Below, piece by piece: positions 35,277-44,962 of a stretch of 64,000 bases of DNA; position 1 is the stretch's first letter, and each line of letters opens with the position of its first letter. The notes beneath the pieces are model-generated. The model had not been told where the DNA came from and did not search any database. It saw nothing but the letters and a program-made list of their open reading frames with translations. The DNA is from Candidatus Methylomirabilis sp. (GTDB lineage Bacteria; Methylomirabilota; Methylomirabilia; Methylomirabilales; Methylomirabilaceae). Made by a program: the position numbers and the translations under genes. The stretch spans positions 62,001 through 126,000 of the forward strand of contig NZ_JAQUOY010000001.1 in NCBI RefSeq assembly GCF_028716865.1, read 5' to 3'.

Positions 35277-36332
35277 ATGGCGGAGAAGACAGCAGAACGG
35301 GGGGAACGGAAAGAGCGGGAGCGAGCGCTGGATCTGGCAATCGCCCAGATTGAAAAATTATACGGCAAAGGCGCCATCATGAAGCTGGGCAGTTCCGGCG
35401 CGCTCCTACCCATTGCGGCCATTTCCACCGGCTCGCTGGAGTTGGACGCTGCGCTTGGGGTGGGGGGAGTCCCGCGGGGCCGCGTCATCGAGATCTTCGG
35501 CCCGGAATCTTCAGGAAAGACGACACTGGCCCTGCACATCATTGCCGAGGCGCAGAGGGTAGGCGGCTCCGCCGCTTTCGTGGATGCCGAGCATGCGCTG
35601 GATCCCGCCTATGCCCGGGCTTTAGGGGTGAATATCGATGACGTGCTGATCTCCCAGCCGGACACGGGGGAACAGGCCCTCGAGATCACCGAGGTCCTGG
35701 TTCGGAGCGGGGCCATCGATGTCATTGTGATCGACTCGGTTGCCGCCCTCGTGCCTCGGGCTGAGATCGATGGCGAGATGGGCGAGCCCACGATGGGTCT
35801 TCAGGCCAGACTGATGTCGCAGGCGCTCCGAAAGCTTACGGCGGCCATCAGCAAGTCCAAGACCTGCGTCATTTTCATCAATCAGCTCCGGGAAAAGATC
35901 GGGGTCATGTTCGGCAATCCCGAGACCACCACCGGCGGCCGGGCCCTGAAGTTTTACTCATCAGTCCGGCTTGATATCAGGAGGATCTCGAGCATCAAAG
36001 AGGGGGAGGATGTGGTGGGGGCGCGCGTGAAGGTCAAAGTAGTCAAGAACAAGGTCGCCCCTCCCTTCAAAGAGGCAGAGTTCGACATCATCTACGGCGA
36101 GGGGATCTCGCGAATCGGGGGTCTGCTGGATCTTGGCGCTGAGCACAAGGTCATTGAAAAGAGCGGGTCCTGGTTCTCCTATGCCGGAGAGCGGATTGGC
36201 CAGGGACGGGAGAACGCCAAGCGCTTCTTGGCGGACAACCCTGCCCTATGCAACGAGATTGAAGGGAAGGTGCGCGCCGCTCTGGGGTTGACCGGCTCCG
36301 TCGAGGCGGAGGTGGCGCAGCAGGCGCGTTAA
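35277..36332 (+). CDS. recA: Recombinase RecA
   Basis: RecA forms filaments on single-stranded DNA for strand exchange and SOS signalling. The ATG at 35277 is preceded by a full AAGGAGG, giving 351 residues. Walker [12 protein letters not shown], the [28 protein letters not shown] region (loop 2 and sensor) and [17 protein letters not shown] are intact. The open frame upstream to 34869 is spurious. pilT and recX follow on the same strand. Confidence 0.98.
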   Translation: MAEKTAERGERKERERALDLAIAQIEKLYGKGAIMKLGSSGALLPIAAISTGSLELDAALGVGGVPRGRVIEIFGPESSGKTTLALHIIAEAQRVGGSAAFVDAEHALDPAYARALGVNIDDVLISQPDTGEQALEITEVLVRSGAIDVIVIDSVAALVPRAEIDGEMGEPTMGLQARLMSQALRKLTAAISKSKTCVIFINQLREKIGVMFGNPETTTGGRALKFYSSVRLDIRRISSIKEGEDVVGARVKVKVVKNKVAPPFKEAEFDIIYGEGISRIGGLLDLGAEHKVIEKSGSWFSYAGERIGQGRENAKRFLADNPALCNEIEGKVRAALGLTGSVEAEVAQQAR

Positions 36333-36360
36333 CGCCTCGCGGGCTGAATGGTATCGCATT

Positions 36361-37524
36361 ATGAGTGGAGAGCTGTCTGCAGCGACGCCTTTTGACCTTG
36401 ATGGTCTGCTGAGGCTGGCCATTGAGCGAGGCGCCTCGGACCTCCACCTGAAGGTCGGCGTCCCACCGGTTCTTCGAATCGACCATCAGCTCGTCCCTGC
36501 ACAGGACCGACCTTGCCTCACCCAAGCCGATCTGGAAGCGACGGTCCGTCTCGTTACGACGGAGCCACAGCGACAGCGGTTTGCGCAACGCCTGGAAATG
36601 GACGTCAGCTACGGCGTTGCCGGGTTGGGACGGTTCCGGACCAACCTCTTTCAGCAGCGGGGGATGATGGGGGCCGCCTTTCGGGTCATCCCGCTCAAGG
36701 TTGAGACAATTGAAGAGCTCAATCTGCCGCCGGTCATCGAAAAGCTGGCAATGGAACCCAGGGGGATGGTATTAGTCACCGGCACCGCAGGAAGCGGAAA
36801 ATCGACAACCCTGGCAGCCATGATCGGTCATATCAACAGCAATAGAACCGGTCATATCGTGACCATCGAGGACCCGATCGAGTTCTTCCATCCGGATGAT
36901 CGGTGCCTGATCAACCAGCGGGAAGTCGGAATTGATACTGAGTCGTTTGCCGACGCATTACGCAGCGCGCTTCGCCAAGATCCGGATGTGATCATGGTGG
37001 GAGAGATGCGTGACCTCGATACCATCAGCACGGCGATCGTGGCGGCCGAGACGGGCCATCTGGTTTTGAGCACCCTGCACACCGTCGATGCGGCCGAGAC
37101 GGTCAATCGCATCATCACGATCTTTCCGCCCTACCAGCAGAAGCAGATCCGGTTGCAACTCGCCTCGCTGCTTCGGGGGGTCATCTCGATGCGATTGATC
37201 CCGCGGGCGGATGGGAAAGGACGCGTACCGGCGGTCGAGGTCATGGTTGCAACCTCCACCATTCGGGAGTGCATCGCTGACCCTGACAAGACCAGAAAGA
37301 TTTCGGAGGTCATCGCGGCCGGGATGTCGGAGTACGGGATGCAGACCTTCGATCAGTCGCTCATGAGCCTCTATCAGCGTGGCCTGGTGAGTTATGAGGA
37401 GGCGCTCCAGTGGAGCAGCAATCCTAATGACTTCGCCCTCAAGGTTCGAGGGATCGAGAGCGGGGTAGATCAACCGTGGACCGCGGAACGGAAGGGAGGC
37501 TTTCGCGAACGAAAGCTTCACTGA
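36361..37524 (+). CDS. pilT: Type IV pilus retraction ATPase PilT
   Basis: PilT is the hexameric motor that retracts type IV pili. The 387-residue protein has the N-terminal PAS-like domain (SDLHLKVGVPPVLRI), Walker A GTAGSGKSTT, the Asp box TIEDPIEFFH, Walker B DPDVIMVGEMRD, and the His box GHLVLSTLHTVDA. VEVMVATSTIRECI occupies the AIRNLIRE-like C-terminal position. No other pilus genes are in the window. The gene lies between recA and recX, overlapping recX by about 49 bases. Confidence 0.93.
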   Translation: MSGELSAATPFDLDGLLRLAIERGASDLHLKVGVPPVLRIDHQLVPAQDRPCLTQADLEATVRLVTTEPQRQRFAQRLEMDVSYGVAGLGRFRTNLFQQRGMMGAAFRVIPLKVETIEELNLPPVIEKLAMEPRGMVLVTGTAGSGKSTTLAAMIGHINSNRTGHIVTIEDPIEFFHPDDRCLINQREVGIDTESFADALRSALRQDPDVIMVGEMRDLDTISTAIVAAETGHLVLSTLHTVDAAETVNRIITIFPPYQQKQIRLQLASLLRGVISMRLIPRADGKGRVPAVEVMVATSTIRECIADPDKTRKISEVIAAGMSEYGMQTFDQSLMSLYQRGLVSYEEALQWSSNPNDFALKVRGIESGVDQPWTAERKGGFRERKLH

Positions 37525-37988
37525 GGCCGAAATCCACTGAGGCGGCTTACCGGGCCGGCGTGCGCCTCCTGATCATTCGAGACAGAACGTGTGCCGAGCT
37601 TGCTCGCCTGCTTGCGGCCAGGGGATATACCCAGGCCGATACGCAGGCGGCGCTCGATCGGTTGAAAGAGCAGGGGTACCTGAACGATCAACGATTCGCG
37701 ACAGCCTGGGCCACGGGTCGCCTCCGCACAAAGCCGATGGGACAGTATCGTCTGAGTAAGGAGCTTGAGGCCAAGGGGGTTGAGGTGCAACTCGTACATG
37801 AGGTTCTGGAGGAGATCTACGAAGAGGGAGAAGAGCCGGTAGCTCGTCGCGCCATGGCAGGCAAGCTGTCGGTACTTGGGCGTCTTCCGGCTTCCTCCAG
37901 GACTCTCCGGGTGGCGCGGTTTCTTCAGCGGAGAGGGTTTTCAAACGAAGTCATCTGGCGGCTGCTTCATGAGGAGCAGCGAGGGTAG
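37476..37988 (+). CDS. recX: Regulatory protein RecX
   Basis: RecX binds and modulates RecA filaments. The 170-residue protein has the three-helix-repeat pattern of the family: LLIIRDRTCAELARLLAARGY, LKEQGYLNDQRFA, GQYRLSKELEAKGVE, and a C-terminal FLQRRGFSNEVIWRLL. The GTG start lies inside the pilT end; an internal start would shorten the basic N-terminal tail. It completes a recA-pilT-recX arrangement. Confidence 0.88.
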   Translation: MDRGTEGRLSRTKASLRPKSTEAAYRAGVRLLIIRDRTCAELARLLAARGYTQADTQAALDRLKEQGYLNDQRFATAWATGRLRTKPMGQYRLSKELEAKGVEVQLVHEVLEEIYEEGEEPVARRAMAGKLSVLGRLPASSRTLRVARFLQRRGFSNEVIWRLLHEEQRG

Positions 37989-37999
37989 CGGAACACATT

Positions 38000-40660
38000 A
38001 TGGGGCGGTTGACAGGCGGAGAGATCCGCGAGCGGTTCTTACGGTTTTTTGAGCGAAACGACCATACGGTGGTTGCCAGTTCCTCACTGGTTCCAGCCGA
38101 CGATCCGACGCTGCTCTTTACCAATGCCGGGATGGTGCCGTTCAAAGGGGTCTTCCTGGGGACCGATCCGCGTCCCTATCGGCGGGCCGTCTCGATCCAG
38201 AAGTGTCTGCGCGTCAGCGGAAAACACAACGATCTGGAGAATGTCGGTCGAACCGCCCGCCACCACACCTTTTTCGAGATGCTCGGCAATTTCTCCTTTG
38301 GCGATTATTTTAAGGAAGGCGCCATCGAATATGGATGGACGTTCCTGACGCAGGAGCTCAAGCTGCCGGCGGATCGGCTCTGGGCCACCGTGTACAAGGA
38401 TGATGATACGGCATTCGACCTGTGGCAAAGGCTTGCCGGCTTGCCGCCCAATCGAGTCGTTCGCCTGGGAGAAAAAGATAATTTTTGGTCCATGGGCGAG
38501 ACAGGTCCTTGTGGGCCCTGCTCTGAACTGATCTTCGACCAGGGTCCGATGGTGGGCTGCGGGCGGCCGACCTGCAGCATTGAGTGTGGGTGTGATCGCT
38601 ATCTGGAACTCTGGAACCTGGTGTTCATGCAGTATAACCGTGACGCCTCCGGGACCCTCACGCCACTGCCGAAGCCGAGTATCGACACTGGCGCTGGGCT
38701 GGAGCGAATGGCTGCGGTATGCCAGGGGGTTAAAAGTAATTTTGAGAACGACCTGATCCGGCCGCTGATCGCGACGGTGGAGGAACTCTCGCAGAAGCGC
38801 TACGGGGCCGACGAGAACGATGATGTGTCGATGCGGGTGATCGCCGATCACGCGAGAGCGGTCGCTTTTGCGTTGGCCGATGGTGTGCTGCCCAGCAATG
38901 AGGGTCGGGGCTATGTGCTGCGCCGGATCCTCCGGCGCGCGCTCCGACATGGCCGCCTCCTTGGGCTGGATGAGCCATTCCTAGCCGCTGCGACCGACAA
39001 GGTAATCGACCTGATGACGGATGCGTATCCGGAACTCCCGACGAGTCGGGCGCATGTCGCGCGCCTCGCCTGGATCGAGGAGGACCGGTTCGGCATCGTG
39101 CTGCGCGAGGCGCTGCCCCGACTGCATGACCTGATTCAGAAGGTCAAAGATCAGACGGCGGAGGAGCAGGCTATCCTCTCGGGACCGAAACTCTTTGAGC
39201 TGTATGACACATACGGAGTGCCTCGGGATCTGATGGACGAGATCGCCGCTGAGCAGTCGGTTGTATGCGATTGGAACGGGTTCGAGACGGAGTTGAGACG
39301 TCAGCGGGAAAAGTCGAGGGCGCACCTGAAAGCGTTTGCGGATGTCCAGGGGGTTGCCGAGGCCTTCCACGATCTTGCGAAGGCGAGACGGACGGTATTC
39401 CTGGGCTACGAACGCCTCGAGTTGCAGGCGTCGGTCGTCGCGGTCTTGGCTGACGGCAAACAGGTCGAGCGGATCGGCGCGGGGCAGGAGGGCGAGGTCG
39501 TCCTCGACCAGACCCCCTTCTATGCGGAATCGGGTGGTCAGGTGGGTGATACCGGGTACCTTCGTGGTGAGGCGCTCCTCGCAGAGGTTCTGGATACGAA
39601 ACGGCCGCTCGCAGGATTGATCGTTCACCGAGTTGCCGTGAAGCGGGGCGAACTCAGAAGTGGTCAGCGACTCCTGGCTTCGGTTGATATGAGTCGGCGC
39701 GGCACGACGGTCAAAAACCACACAGCAACCCACTTGGTCCATGCGGCTCTCCGGCAGATCCTCGGCGATCATGTGCGACAGGAAGGTTCGCTGGTTGCGC
39801 CGGATCGCTTACGCTTTGATTTCCGGCACTACGGACCCATGAGTCCCGCCGAGATCGCTCAGGTCGAGGAGACGGTCAATACGCGACTATGGGCCAACCT
39901 GCCGGTCGTGGTCGAAGAGATGCGGCTGGACGAGGCGCTGGCGAAAGGCGCTCTGGCCTTCTTTGGCGACAAGTACGGGGAAGAGGTGCGGGTGGTCGGC
40001 ATCGCCGACTTCAGCATCGAGCTGTGCGGAGGAACCCACACCGAGGCTACGGGGGAGATCGGCCTGTTCAAGATCTCGCATGAGACCGGCGTCGCTGCGG
40101 GCATACGGCGAATCGAGGCCTTGACCGGCCCTGGCGCTTTTCAGCACCTGAAGCGTGAGGGGGAGGTCCTGCGTGAATCGGCTGATCGGCTGAAGAGCAA
40201 GCTTCTTGAAGTTCCTGAAAAGGTTGACCGCCTCTTCGACTCGACCCGCGCTCTTGAGCGAGAGGTCTTGCAACTTCGGGCCAAACTGGGCGCGGAGGTG
40301 GCGGAGGAGTTGCTGAAGAAGGCGATCCAAGTCTCCGGTGTCACGGTGGTGGTGGGTCTCGTCGAGCGGTGCGATCAGCGCACCCTACGGGAGCTCGCGG
40401 ATCGACTGAGGGTCAAGGTCGGCAGCGGGGTGATCGTTCTGGCGACGTCCTCGGATGGACGGGTAGGCTGGGTAGCGGCCGTGACATCCGATCTTACGTC
40501 GCGGCTGCATGCCGGCAAGCTCGTGAAGGAGGTGGCGCACATCACCGGTGGGAGTGGGGGCGGCCGGGCCGATCTCGCCGAAGCCGGCGGGAAGGATCCT
40601 GATACGCTGGATCGGGCGCTCCAGCTTATCCCGGAGCTGGTCAAGCGGTTTCTCGCATGA
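38000..40660 (+). CDS. alaS: Alanyl-tRNA synthetase
   Basis: AlaRS charges tRNA-Ala and edits misacylated Ser or Gly. The 886-residue protein begins with the class II core (GEIRERFLRFFERNDHT; FTNAGMVPFK). The editing domain carries the zinc-binding HTATHLVHAAL and CGGTHTEATGEIGLF, and the C-Ala domain has GGSGGGRADLAEAGG. Length is normal. It starts 12 bases after recX, in the recA-pilT-recX-alaS order. Confidence 0.98.
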   Translation: MGRLTGGEIRERFLRFFERNDHTVVASSSLVPADDPTLLFTNAGMVPFKGVFLGTDPRPYRRAVSIQKCLRVSGKHNDLENVGRTARHHTFFEMLGNFSFGDYFKEGAIEYGWTFLTQELKLPADRLWATVYKDDDTAFDLWQRLAGLPPNRVVRLGEKDNFWSMGETGPCGPCSELIFDQGPMVGCGRPTCSIECGCDRYLELWNLVFMQYNRDASGTLTPLPKPSIDTGAGLERMAAVCQGVKSNFENDLIRPLIATVEELSQKRYGADENDDVSMRVIADHARAVAFALADGVLPSNEGRGYVLRRILRRALRHGRLLGLDEPFLAAATDKVIDLMTDAYPELPTSRAHVARLAWIEEDRFGIVLREALPRLHDLIQKVKDQTAEEQAILSGPKLFELYDTYGVPRDLMDEIAAEQSVVCDWNGFETELRRQREKSRAHLKAFADVQGVAEAFHDLAKARRTVFLGYERLELQASVVAVLADGKQVERIGAGQEGEVVLDQTPFYAESGGQVGDTGYLRGEALLAEVLDTKRPLAGLIVHRVAVKRGELRSGQRLLASVDMSRRGTTVKNHTATHLVHAALRQILGDHVRQEGSLVAPDRLRFDFRHYGPMSPAEIAQVEETVNTRLWANLPVVVEEMRLDEALAKGALAFFGDKYGEEVRVVGIADFSIELCGGTHTEATGEIGLFKISHETGVAAGIRRIEALTGPGAFQHLKREGEVLRESADRLKSKLLEVPEKVDRLFDSTRALEREVLQLRAKLGAEVAEELLKKAIQVSGVTVVVGLVERCDQRTLRELADRLRVKVGSGVIVLATSSDGRVGWVAAVTSDLTSRLHAGKLVKEVAHITGGSGGGRADLAEAGGKDPDTLDRALQLIPELVKRFLA

Positions 40661-40749
40661 GCCTATTGTAGACCCCATTTCCCTTGCAGGTCACAACCAG
40701 CCATGGTATAAATGAGTAAAATCACTGAACAAAAACCTTTCTGTGCGCA

Positions 40750-41385
40750 GTGTGGATGATGATACCGATTGCGCGGGAAGGGTGGCCATTTATCCTCATA
40801 CCGCTGAGTCTGGCTGTCATCCTCTGGATTGCAGGATGGCAGGTCAGTAGCGCTATCGCTCTTGTTTTGGCCGTGTCGGTGGCGTTGTTTTTCCGTGACC
40901 CACCACGCGATATTCCGAAAGGCGAGGGACTGATTCTTTCTCCGGCCGATGGGACGATCGTCCATGTGGGTCCGTATCTCGGCCGTGAGTTACAAGAACC
41001 GGCTACTCAGATCAGCATCTTCCTGTCGGTTTTCAATGTGCATATTAACCGCGCTCCGTTTCCCGCGGTGGTCGAAGAGGTGACGTACAGGCCAGGGACG
41101 TTTCGAATCGCGTGGCAGCCTGAGGCGTCGGCAGACAATGAACAGAACCTCATCATGCTGAAGGCGCCGGAAGGTCAGCTATTGGTGAAGCAGATCGCAG
41201 GCTTGATCGCAAGACGCATTGTCTGTCGGGTCGTTCCCGGGCAAAAACTTGAGGCCGGAGAGCGGATCGGGCTGATTCGATTCGGATCGCGCGTAGATCT
41301 GATCGTCCCGGCGCGAGCGGAGCTGTTCGTAAAACGCGGAGATCGTGTCAAGGGAGGGATCAGTGTGATGGGAGCGCTTCGATGA
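40750..41385 (+). CDS. psd: Phosphatidylserine decarboxylase proenzyme
   Basis: Psd makes phosphatidylethanolamine. The 211-residue protein is the short form with two N-terminal membrane helices, then LSPADGTIVHV, FLSVFNVHINRAPF and FGSRVDLIV. The GS pair in the last motif is the self-cleavage site where Ser becomes the pyruvoyl group. The start is uncertain: the GTG at 40750 or ATGs at 40756/40759, none with a clear ribosome site. pssA overlaps its end by 4 bases. Confidence 0.92.
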   Translation: MWMMIPIAREGWPFILIPLSLAVILWIAGWQVSSAIALVLAVSVALFFRDPPRDIPKGEGLILSPADGTIVHVGPYLGRELQEPATQISIFLSVFNVHINRAPFPAVVEEVTYRPGTFRIAWQPEASADNEQNLIMLKAPEGQLLVKQIAGLIARRIVCRVVPGQKLEAGERIGLIRFGSRVDLIVPARAELFVKRGDRVKGGISVMGALR

Positions 41386-42182
41386 GAAGGGGTCGTCGCC
41401 GGCGCGGGGTGTACCTCTTACCCAGTCTGCTGACCATCAGCAGCTTGCTGTGCGGGGTCTATGCGATCGTCGCCGTACATAATGATGATTACACTCGCGC
41501 GGCCATCGCAATCCTTATTGCGCTGATTCTGGACGGCCTCGACGGGGCTGTCGCTCGTCTGACAAATACTCAGAGCGACTTCGGCGTACAACTCGATTCG
41601 TTGGCGGACCTAGTTGCATTCGGCGTCGCGCCCGCTATCCTTTCCTATGCGTGGGCGATCAAACCCTATACCAAGATGGGATGGCTGTTCGGATCGATTA
41701 TCCCCACGGCGCTGTTCGTCTCGAGCGGCGCTTTCAGATTGGCGCGCTTCAACGTGCAGACGCAGACGCTCGATAAGCGCTATTTTGTCGGCCTCCCGAT
41801 CCCGGCGGCCGCAGCGGTTGTTGCCTCCTTTGTGCTCTTCATGCGGGAGTCGCCTTCGCTGGTCCTCTTCCAGCATGAGTTGCTCTCAGAGCGGGTGATG
41901 TCGGCGCTTATGGTGGTCATGGTCTATGCGCTGTCGTTCTTGATGGTTAGCCGGCTCCGGTACCGCAGCCTGAAGGGAATCGAGTTCAAGAAGCGTCAGC
42001 CCTTCGCCCTCCTCATCGGCCTGACGCTCGTGGTCCTGGTCATCGCTTCAGAGCCCAGCCTGGTGGCCTTTTTGTTCTTTTCCCTCTTTGCGCTGTCCGG
42101 CGTTATTCGCTTGATTCCCGCGATTAGAAGACACGTGACAGAGCCGGTGGAGCATCTGATCGGTGGGGAAGGTGGACCGTAG
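41382..42182 (+). CDS. pssA: CDP-diacylglycerol-serine O-phosphatidyltransferase
   Basis: PssA makes phosphatidylserine, the substrate of the neighbouring Psd. The 266-residue membrane protein has the CDP-alcohol phosphotransferase signature DGLDGAVARLTNTQSDFG followed by LDSLADLVAFGVAP. About eight helices follow. The 4-base overlap with psd makes a tight two-gene unit for phosphatidylethanolamine synthesis. Confidence 0.94.
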   Translation: MRRGRRRRGVYLLPSLLTISSLLCGVYAIVAVHNDDYTRAAIAILIALILDGLDGAVARLTNTQSDFGVQLDSLADLVAFGVAPAILSYAWAIKPYTKMGWLFGSIIPTALFVSSGAFRLARFNVQTQTLDKRYFVGLPIPAAAAVVASFVLFMRESPSLVLFQHELLSERVMSALMVVMVYALSFLMVSRLRYRSLKGIEFKKRQPFALLIGLTLVVLVIASEPSLVAFLFFSLFALSGVIRLIPAIRRHVTEPVEHLIGGEGGP

Positions 42183-42183
42183 A

Positions 42184-43731
42184 ATGGGCAACCAAATCCT
42201 GATCTTCGATACCACGCTCCGGGATGGCGAGCAGGCGCCCGGCTGCAGCATGAATACCAGAGAGAAGCTGGAGATGGCCCGGCAACTGGCGCGCCTGAAG
42301 GTTGACGTGATCGAGGCCGGTTTCGCCATCGCGTCCGAAGACGACTTTGAGGCGGTCAAAACGATCGCCCAGAACGTAAAGGGCGGGCCGATCATTGCTA
42401 GCCTTTGCCGGACTCGCGATCTCGACATCGACCGCTCCTGGGAAGCGTTACAGTATGCTGATCGCTCACGGATCCATATCTTCATCGCCACCTCCGAGAT
42501 TCATATCACGTACAAGCTGAAATCGACCCAGGAGGAGGTCCTGCAGGCCGCCATTGCGGCGGTGAAGCATGCCAGACGCTATACCGACGATGTCGAGTTC
42601 TCGCCGGAGGATGCGCATCGGAGTGAGCAGGATTTTCTCTGCAAGGTTGTTGAGGAGGTAATCAAGGCGGGGGCCACCACGATCAACATCCCAGATACGG
42701 TCGGCTATGGCCTCCCCTGGGAGTTTGGAGCCCGGATCAAGAATCTGTTTGATCGGGTACCCAACATCGATAAGGCGGTGATTAGTTGCCACTGCCATAA
42801 CGACCTTGGGCTGGCGGTGGCGAACTCGCTGGAGGCGGTCAGAAACGGAGCCAGACAGGTCGAATGCACCATTAACGGAATCGGCGAGCGGGCAGGAAAC
42901 GCCTCCCTCGAAGAGATTGTGATGGCGCTGCGGACACGAAAAGACCTGCTTGACTTCGAAACCGGCATCAATACGGAGGAGATCTACCGATCCAGCAAGC
43001 TGCTCACCAGCATCATCGGGATCCCTGTCCAGCCGAACAAGGCCATCGTCGGCGCCAACGCCTTCGCGCACGAGGCCGGTGTACACCAACACGGCATGCT
43101 GCAGAAGCCTCTGACCTATGAGATCATGACCCCGGAATCGGTGGGGGTTCCTCAGAGTCGACTGGTTCTGGGCAAGCACTCCGGGCGGCACGCCTTCAAG
43201 AAGCGACTGGAAGAGCTTGGCGCGATACTGCCTGAGGAGGCTGTCAATAGGGCCTTTACCCGGTTCAAGATCGTGGCCGATAAGAAGAAAGAGGTATTCG
43301 ACGACGACCTGCTGGCCATCGTCGAGGAAGAAGCCCTGGCCGCCGGCGAGACCTATACCCTTGATTATCTGCAGTTCACCAGCGGCATGAATATCGTTCC
43401 CACTGCGACCGTGCGGCTCAAGCGCGACAACGAGATCTTCCAGGAATCAGGCTGGGGGGATGGCCCGGTGGATGCGGCCTACAAAGCGATCGACCAGATC
43501 ACGAAGGTCCAGGGGCGCCTGGCCGACTATTCGATCAGGGCGATCACGGCAGGGAAGGACGCATTAGGCGAGGTGGTCCTGAAACTGGAGGTCAATGGCC
43601 ATACCGTGATCGGCAGAGGAACCTCGACCGATGTTATTGAGGCCAGCGTGAGAGCCTACCTGAACGCAGTCAATAAGATTGTCGGTGCGGCGCGGCCGCC
43701 AAAAGATGTAGCCGCGCCAAAGGGACTGTAA
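42184..43731 (+). CDS. leuA: 2-Isopropylmalate synthase
   Basis: LeuA condenses acetyl-CoA with 2-oxoisovalerate, the committed step to leucine. From the ATG at 42184 it is 515 residues. The catalytic barrel shows FDTTLRDGEQAPG and the metal-binding HCHNDLGLAVANS, and the linker has VGANAFAHEAGVHQHGML. The C-terminal dimeric regulatory domain (feedback by leucine) is present. It begins one base after the pssA stop. Confidence 0.94.
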   Translation: MGNQILIFDTTLRDGEQAPGCSMNTREKLEMARQLARLKVDVIEAGFAIASEDDFEAVKTIAQNVKGGPIIASLCRTRDLDIDRSWEALQYADRSRIHIFIATSEIHITYKLKSTQEEVLQAAIAAVKHARRYTDDVEFSPEDAHRSEQDFLCKVVEEVIKAGATTINIPDTVGYGLPWEFGARIKNLFDRVPNIDKAVISCHCHNDLGLAVANSLEAVRNGARQVECTINGIGERAGNASLEEIVMALRTRKDLLDFETGINTEEIYRSSKLLTSIIGIPVQPNKAIVGANAFAHEAGVHQHGMLQKPLTYEIMTPESVGVPQSRLVLGKHSGRHAFKKRLEELGAILPEEAVNRAFTRFKIVADKKKEVFDDDLLAIVEEEALAAGETYTLDYLQFTSGMNIVPTATVRLKRDNEIFQESGWGDGPVDAAYKAIDQITKVQGRLADYSIRAITAGKDALGEVVLKLEVNGHTVIGRGTSTDVIEASVRAYLNAVNKIVGAARPPKDVAAPKGL

Positions 43732-43746
43732 GCGCGAGGGCGTGAC

Positions 43747-44769
43747 ATGGCGAACAGAACGTACACGGTAGCGGTCGCCGGGGCCACCGGCGCGGTCGGA
43801 GAGACGATGCTTCGACTGCTGGAAGAGCGAGGCTTTCCCGTCCGACGCCTGAAGCTCTTGGCCTCCGATCGCTCAGCCGGAAAGAGCCTTACCTTTAGGG
43901 GGGAGGAGATCAAGGTCGAGAGTCTAAGCGACGGTTCATTCCATGGGATTGAGATCGCCCTCTTTTCGGCCGGCGCTACCCGCAGTCATGAGTTTGCCCC
44001 AGCGGCCGTCAAGGCCGGCGCTGTCGTTATCGATAACAGCTCCGCGTTCCGGATGCAGTCCGATGTCCCGCTCGTCGTTCCGGAGATCAACCCGAACGCG
44101 CTTGCCGGGTATCAGACCCGCGGCATCATCGCCAACCCCAACTGCACCACGATCGTCATGCTCATGCCGCTGAAGCCGCTGCACGACTATGGCCGGGTCA
44201 GGCGCGTCATCGCCTCGAGCTACCAGGCGGTGTCCGGCGCGGGGGCGAAGGGGATCGAGGAGTTGAGACGGCAGACGTTAGCCTGGGCCAAAGGCGAACC
44301 GATTGAGGTTGGGGCGTTCCCCAAACAGATTGCATTCAACGTCATTCCTCATATCGACACGTTCCAGCCGAACGGCTATACGAAAGAGGAACTCAAACTT
44401 GTCTTCGAGACTCGGAAGATTCTGGGAGACGATTCGATCGGGGTCTCTCCCACGACCGTGCGCGTCCCCGTCTTTACCGCTCATTCAGTCTCCATGAACG
44501 TCGAGACGGAGCGGAAGATCGGAGTAAAGAAAGCGAAGGAGTTGCTCTCAAAGATGCCGGGGCTTGTCGTGATGGATGAACCGGAAGCGGGCCGTTACCC
44601 GATGCCGATCCTCGCGGCCGGCAAGGACGACTGCTTTGTGGGGAGGATCAGGGAAGATCTTACGAACGATCATGCCCTCAACCTCTGGGTGGTGGGAGAC
44701 CAGCTTCGAAAGGGGGCGGCCCTGAATGCCATTCAGATCGCTGAGCTGTTAGTTGACCGATATCTCTAA
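43747..44769 (+). CDS. asd: Aspartate-semialdehyde dehydrogenase
   Basis: Asd reduces aspartyl phosphate to the semialdehyde, precursor of lysine, threonine, methionine and diaminopimelate. The 340-residue protein has the NADP-binding VAVAGATGAVGETML, DNSSAFRM, the catalytic Cys in ANPNCTTIVM, and the active-site His region RVPVFTAHSVSMNVE. It follows leuA by 15 bases, in a run of amino-acid synthesis genes. Confidence 0.95.
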   Translation: MANRTYTVAVAGATGAVGETMLRLLEERGFPVRRLKLLASDRSAGKSLTFRGEEIKVESLSDGSFHGIEIALFSAGATRSHEFAPAAVKAGAVVIDNSSAFRMQSDVPLVVPEINPNALAGYQTRGIIANPNCTTIVMLMPLKPLHDYGRVRRVIASSYQAVSGAGAKGIEELRRQTLAWAKGEPIEVGAFPKQIAFNVIPHIDTFQPNGYTKEELKLVFETRKILGDDSIGVSPTTVRVPVFTAHSVSMNVETERKIGVKKAKELLSKMPGLVVMDEPEAGRYPMPILAAGKDDCFVGRIREDLTNDHALNLWVVGDQLRKGAALNAIQIAELLVDRYL

Positions 44770-44810
44770 TCAGCCGAGAGTCTTGAACTCGTCCCGCAAA
44801 CTCCCGTTCA

Positions 44811-44891
44811 CCCTTCGACACGCTCAGGGCGAACGGCATGGACATTGAAGAAGTTGACGTTTACCCGTTCGTGCTGAGCCCGTCGAAGCAC
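44811..44891. repeat. Dispersed inverted-repeat pair (CCGTTCGCCCTGAGC family)
   Basis: Copies at 44811-44836 and 44865-44891 face each other across an AT-rich spacer between asd and truA. The layout closely matches the locus at 12893-12973. Confidence 0.75.
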
Positions 44892-44962
44892 AACAGAGGA
44901 TTGGCAGGACTTGGACCAATCGCTCACCCTCAACACCTCACCCCCCACGCTCTTTCGAAACA

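Noticed and set aside
38084-39772. Minus-strand frames of 260-290 codons
   Set aside because: They lie opposite alaS and show no domain or start signal.
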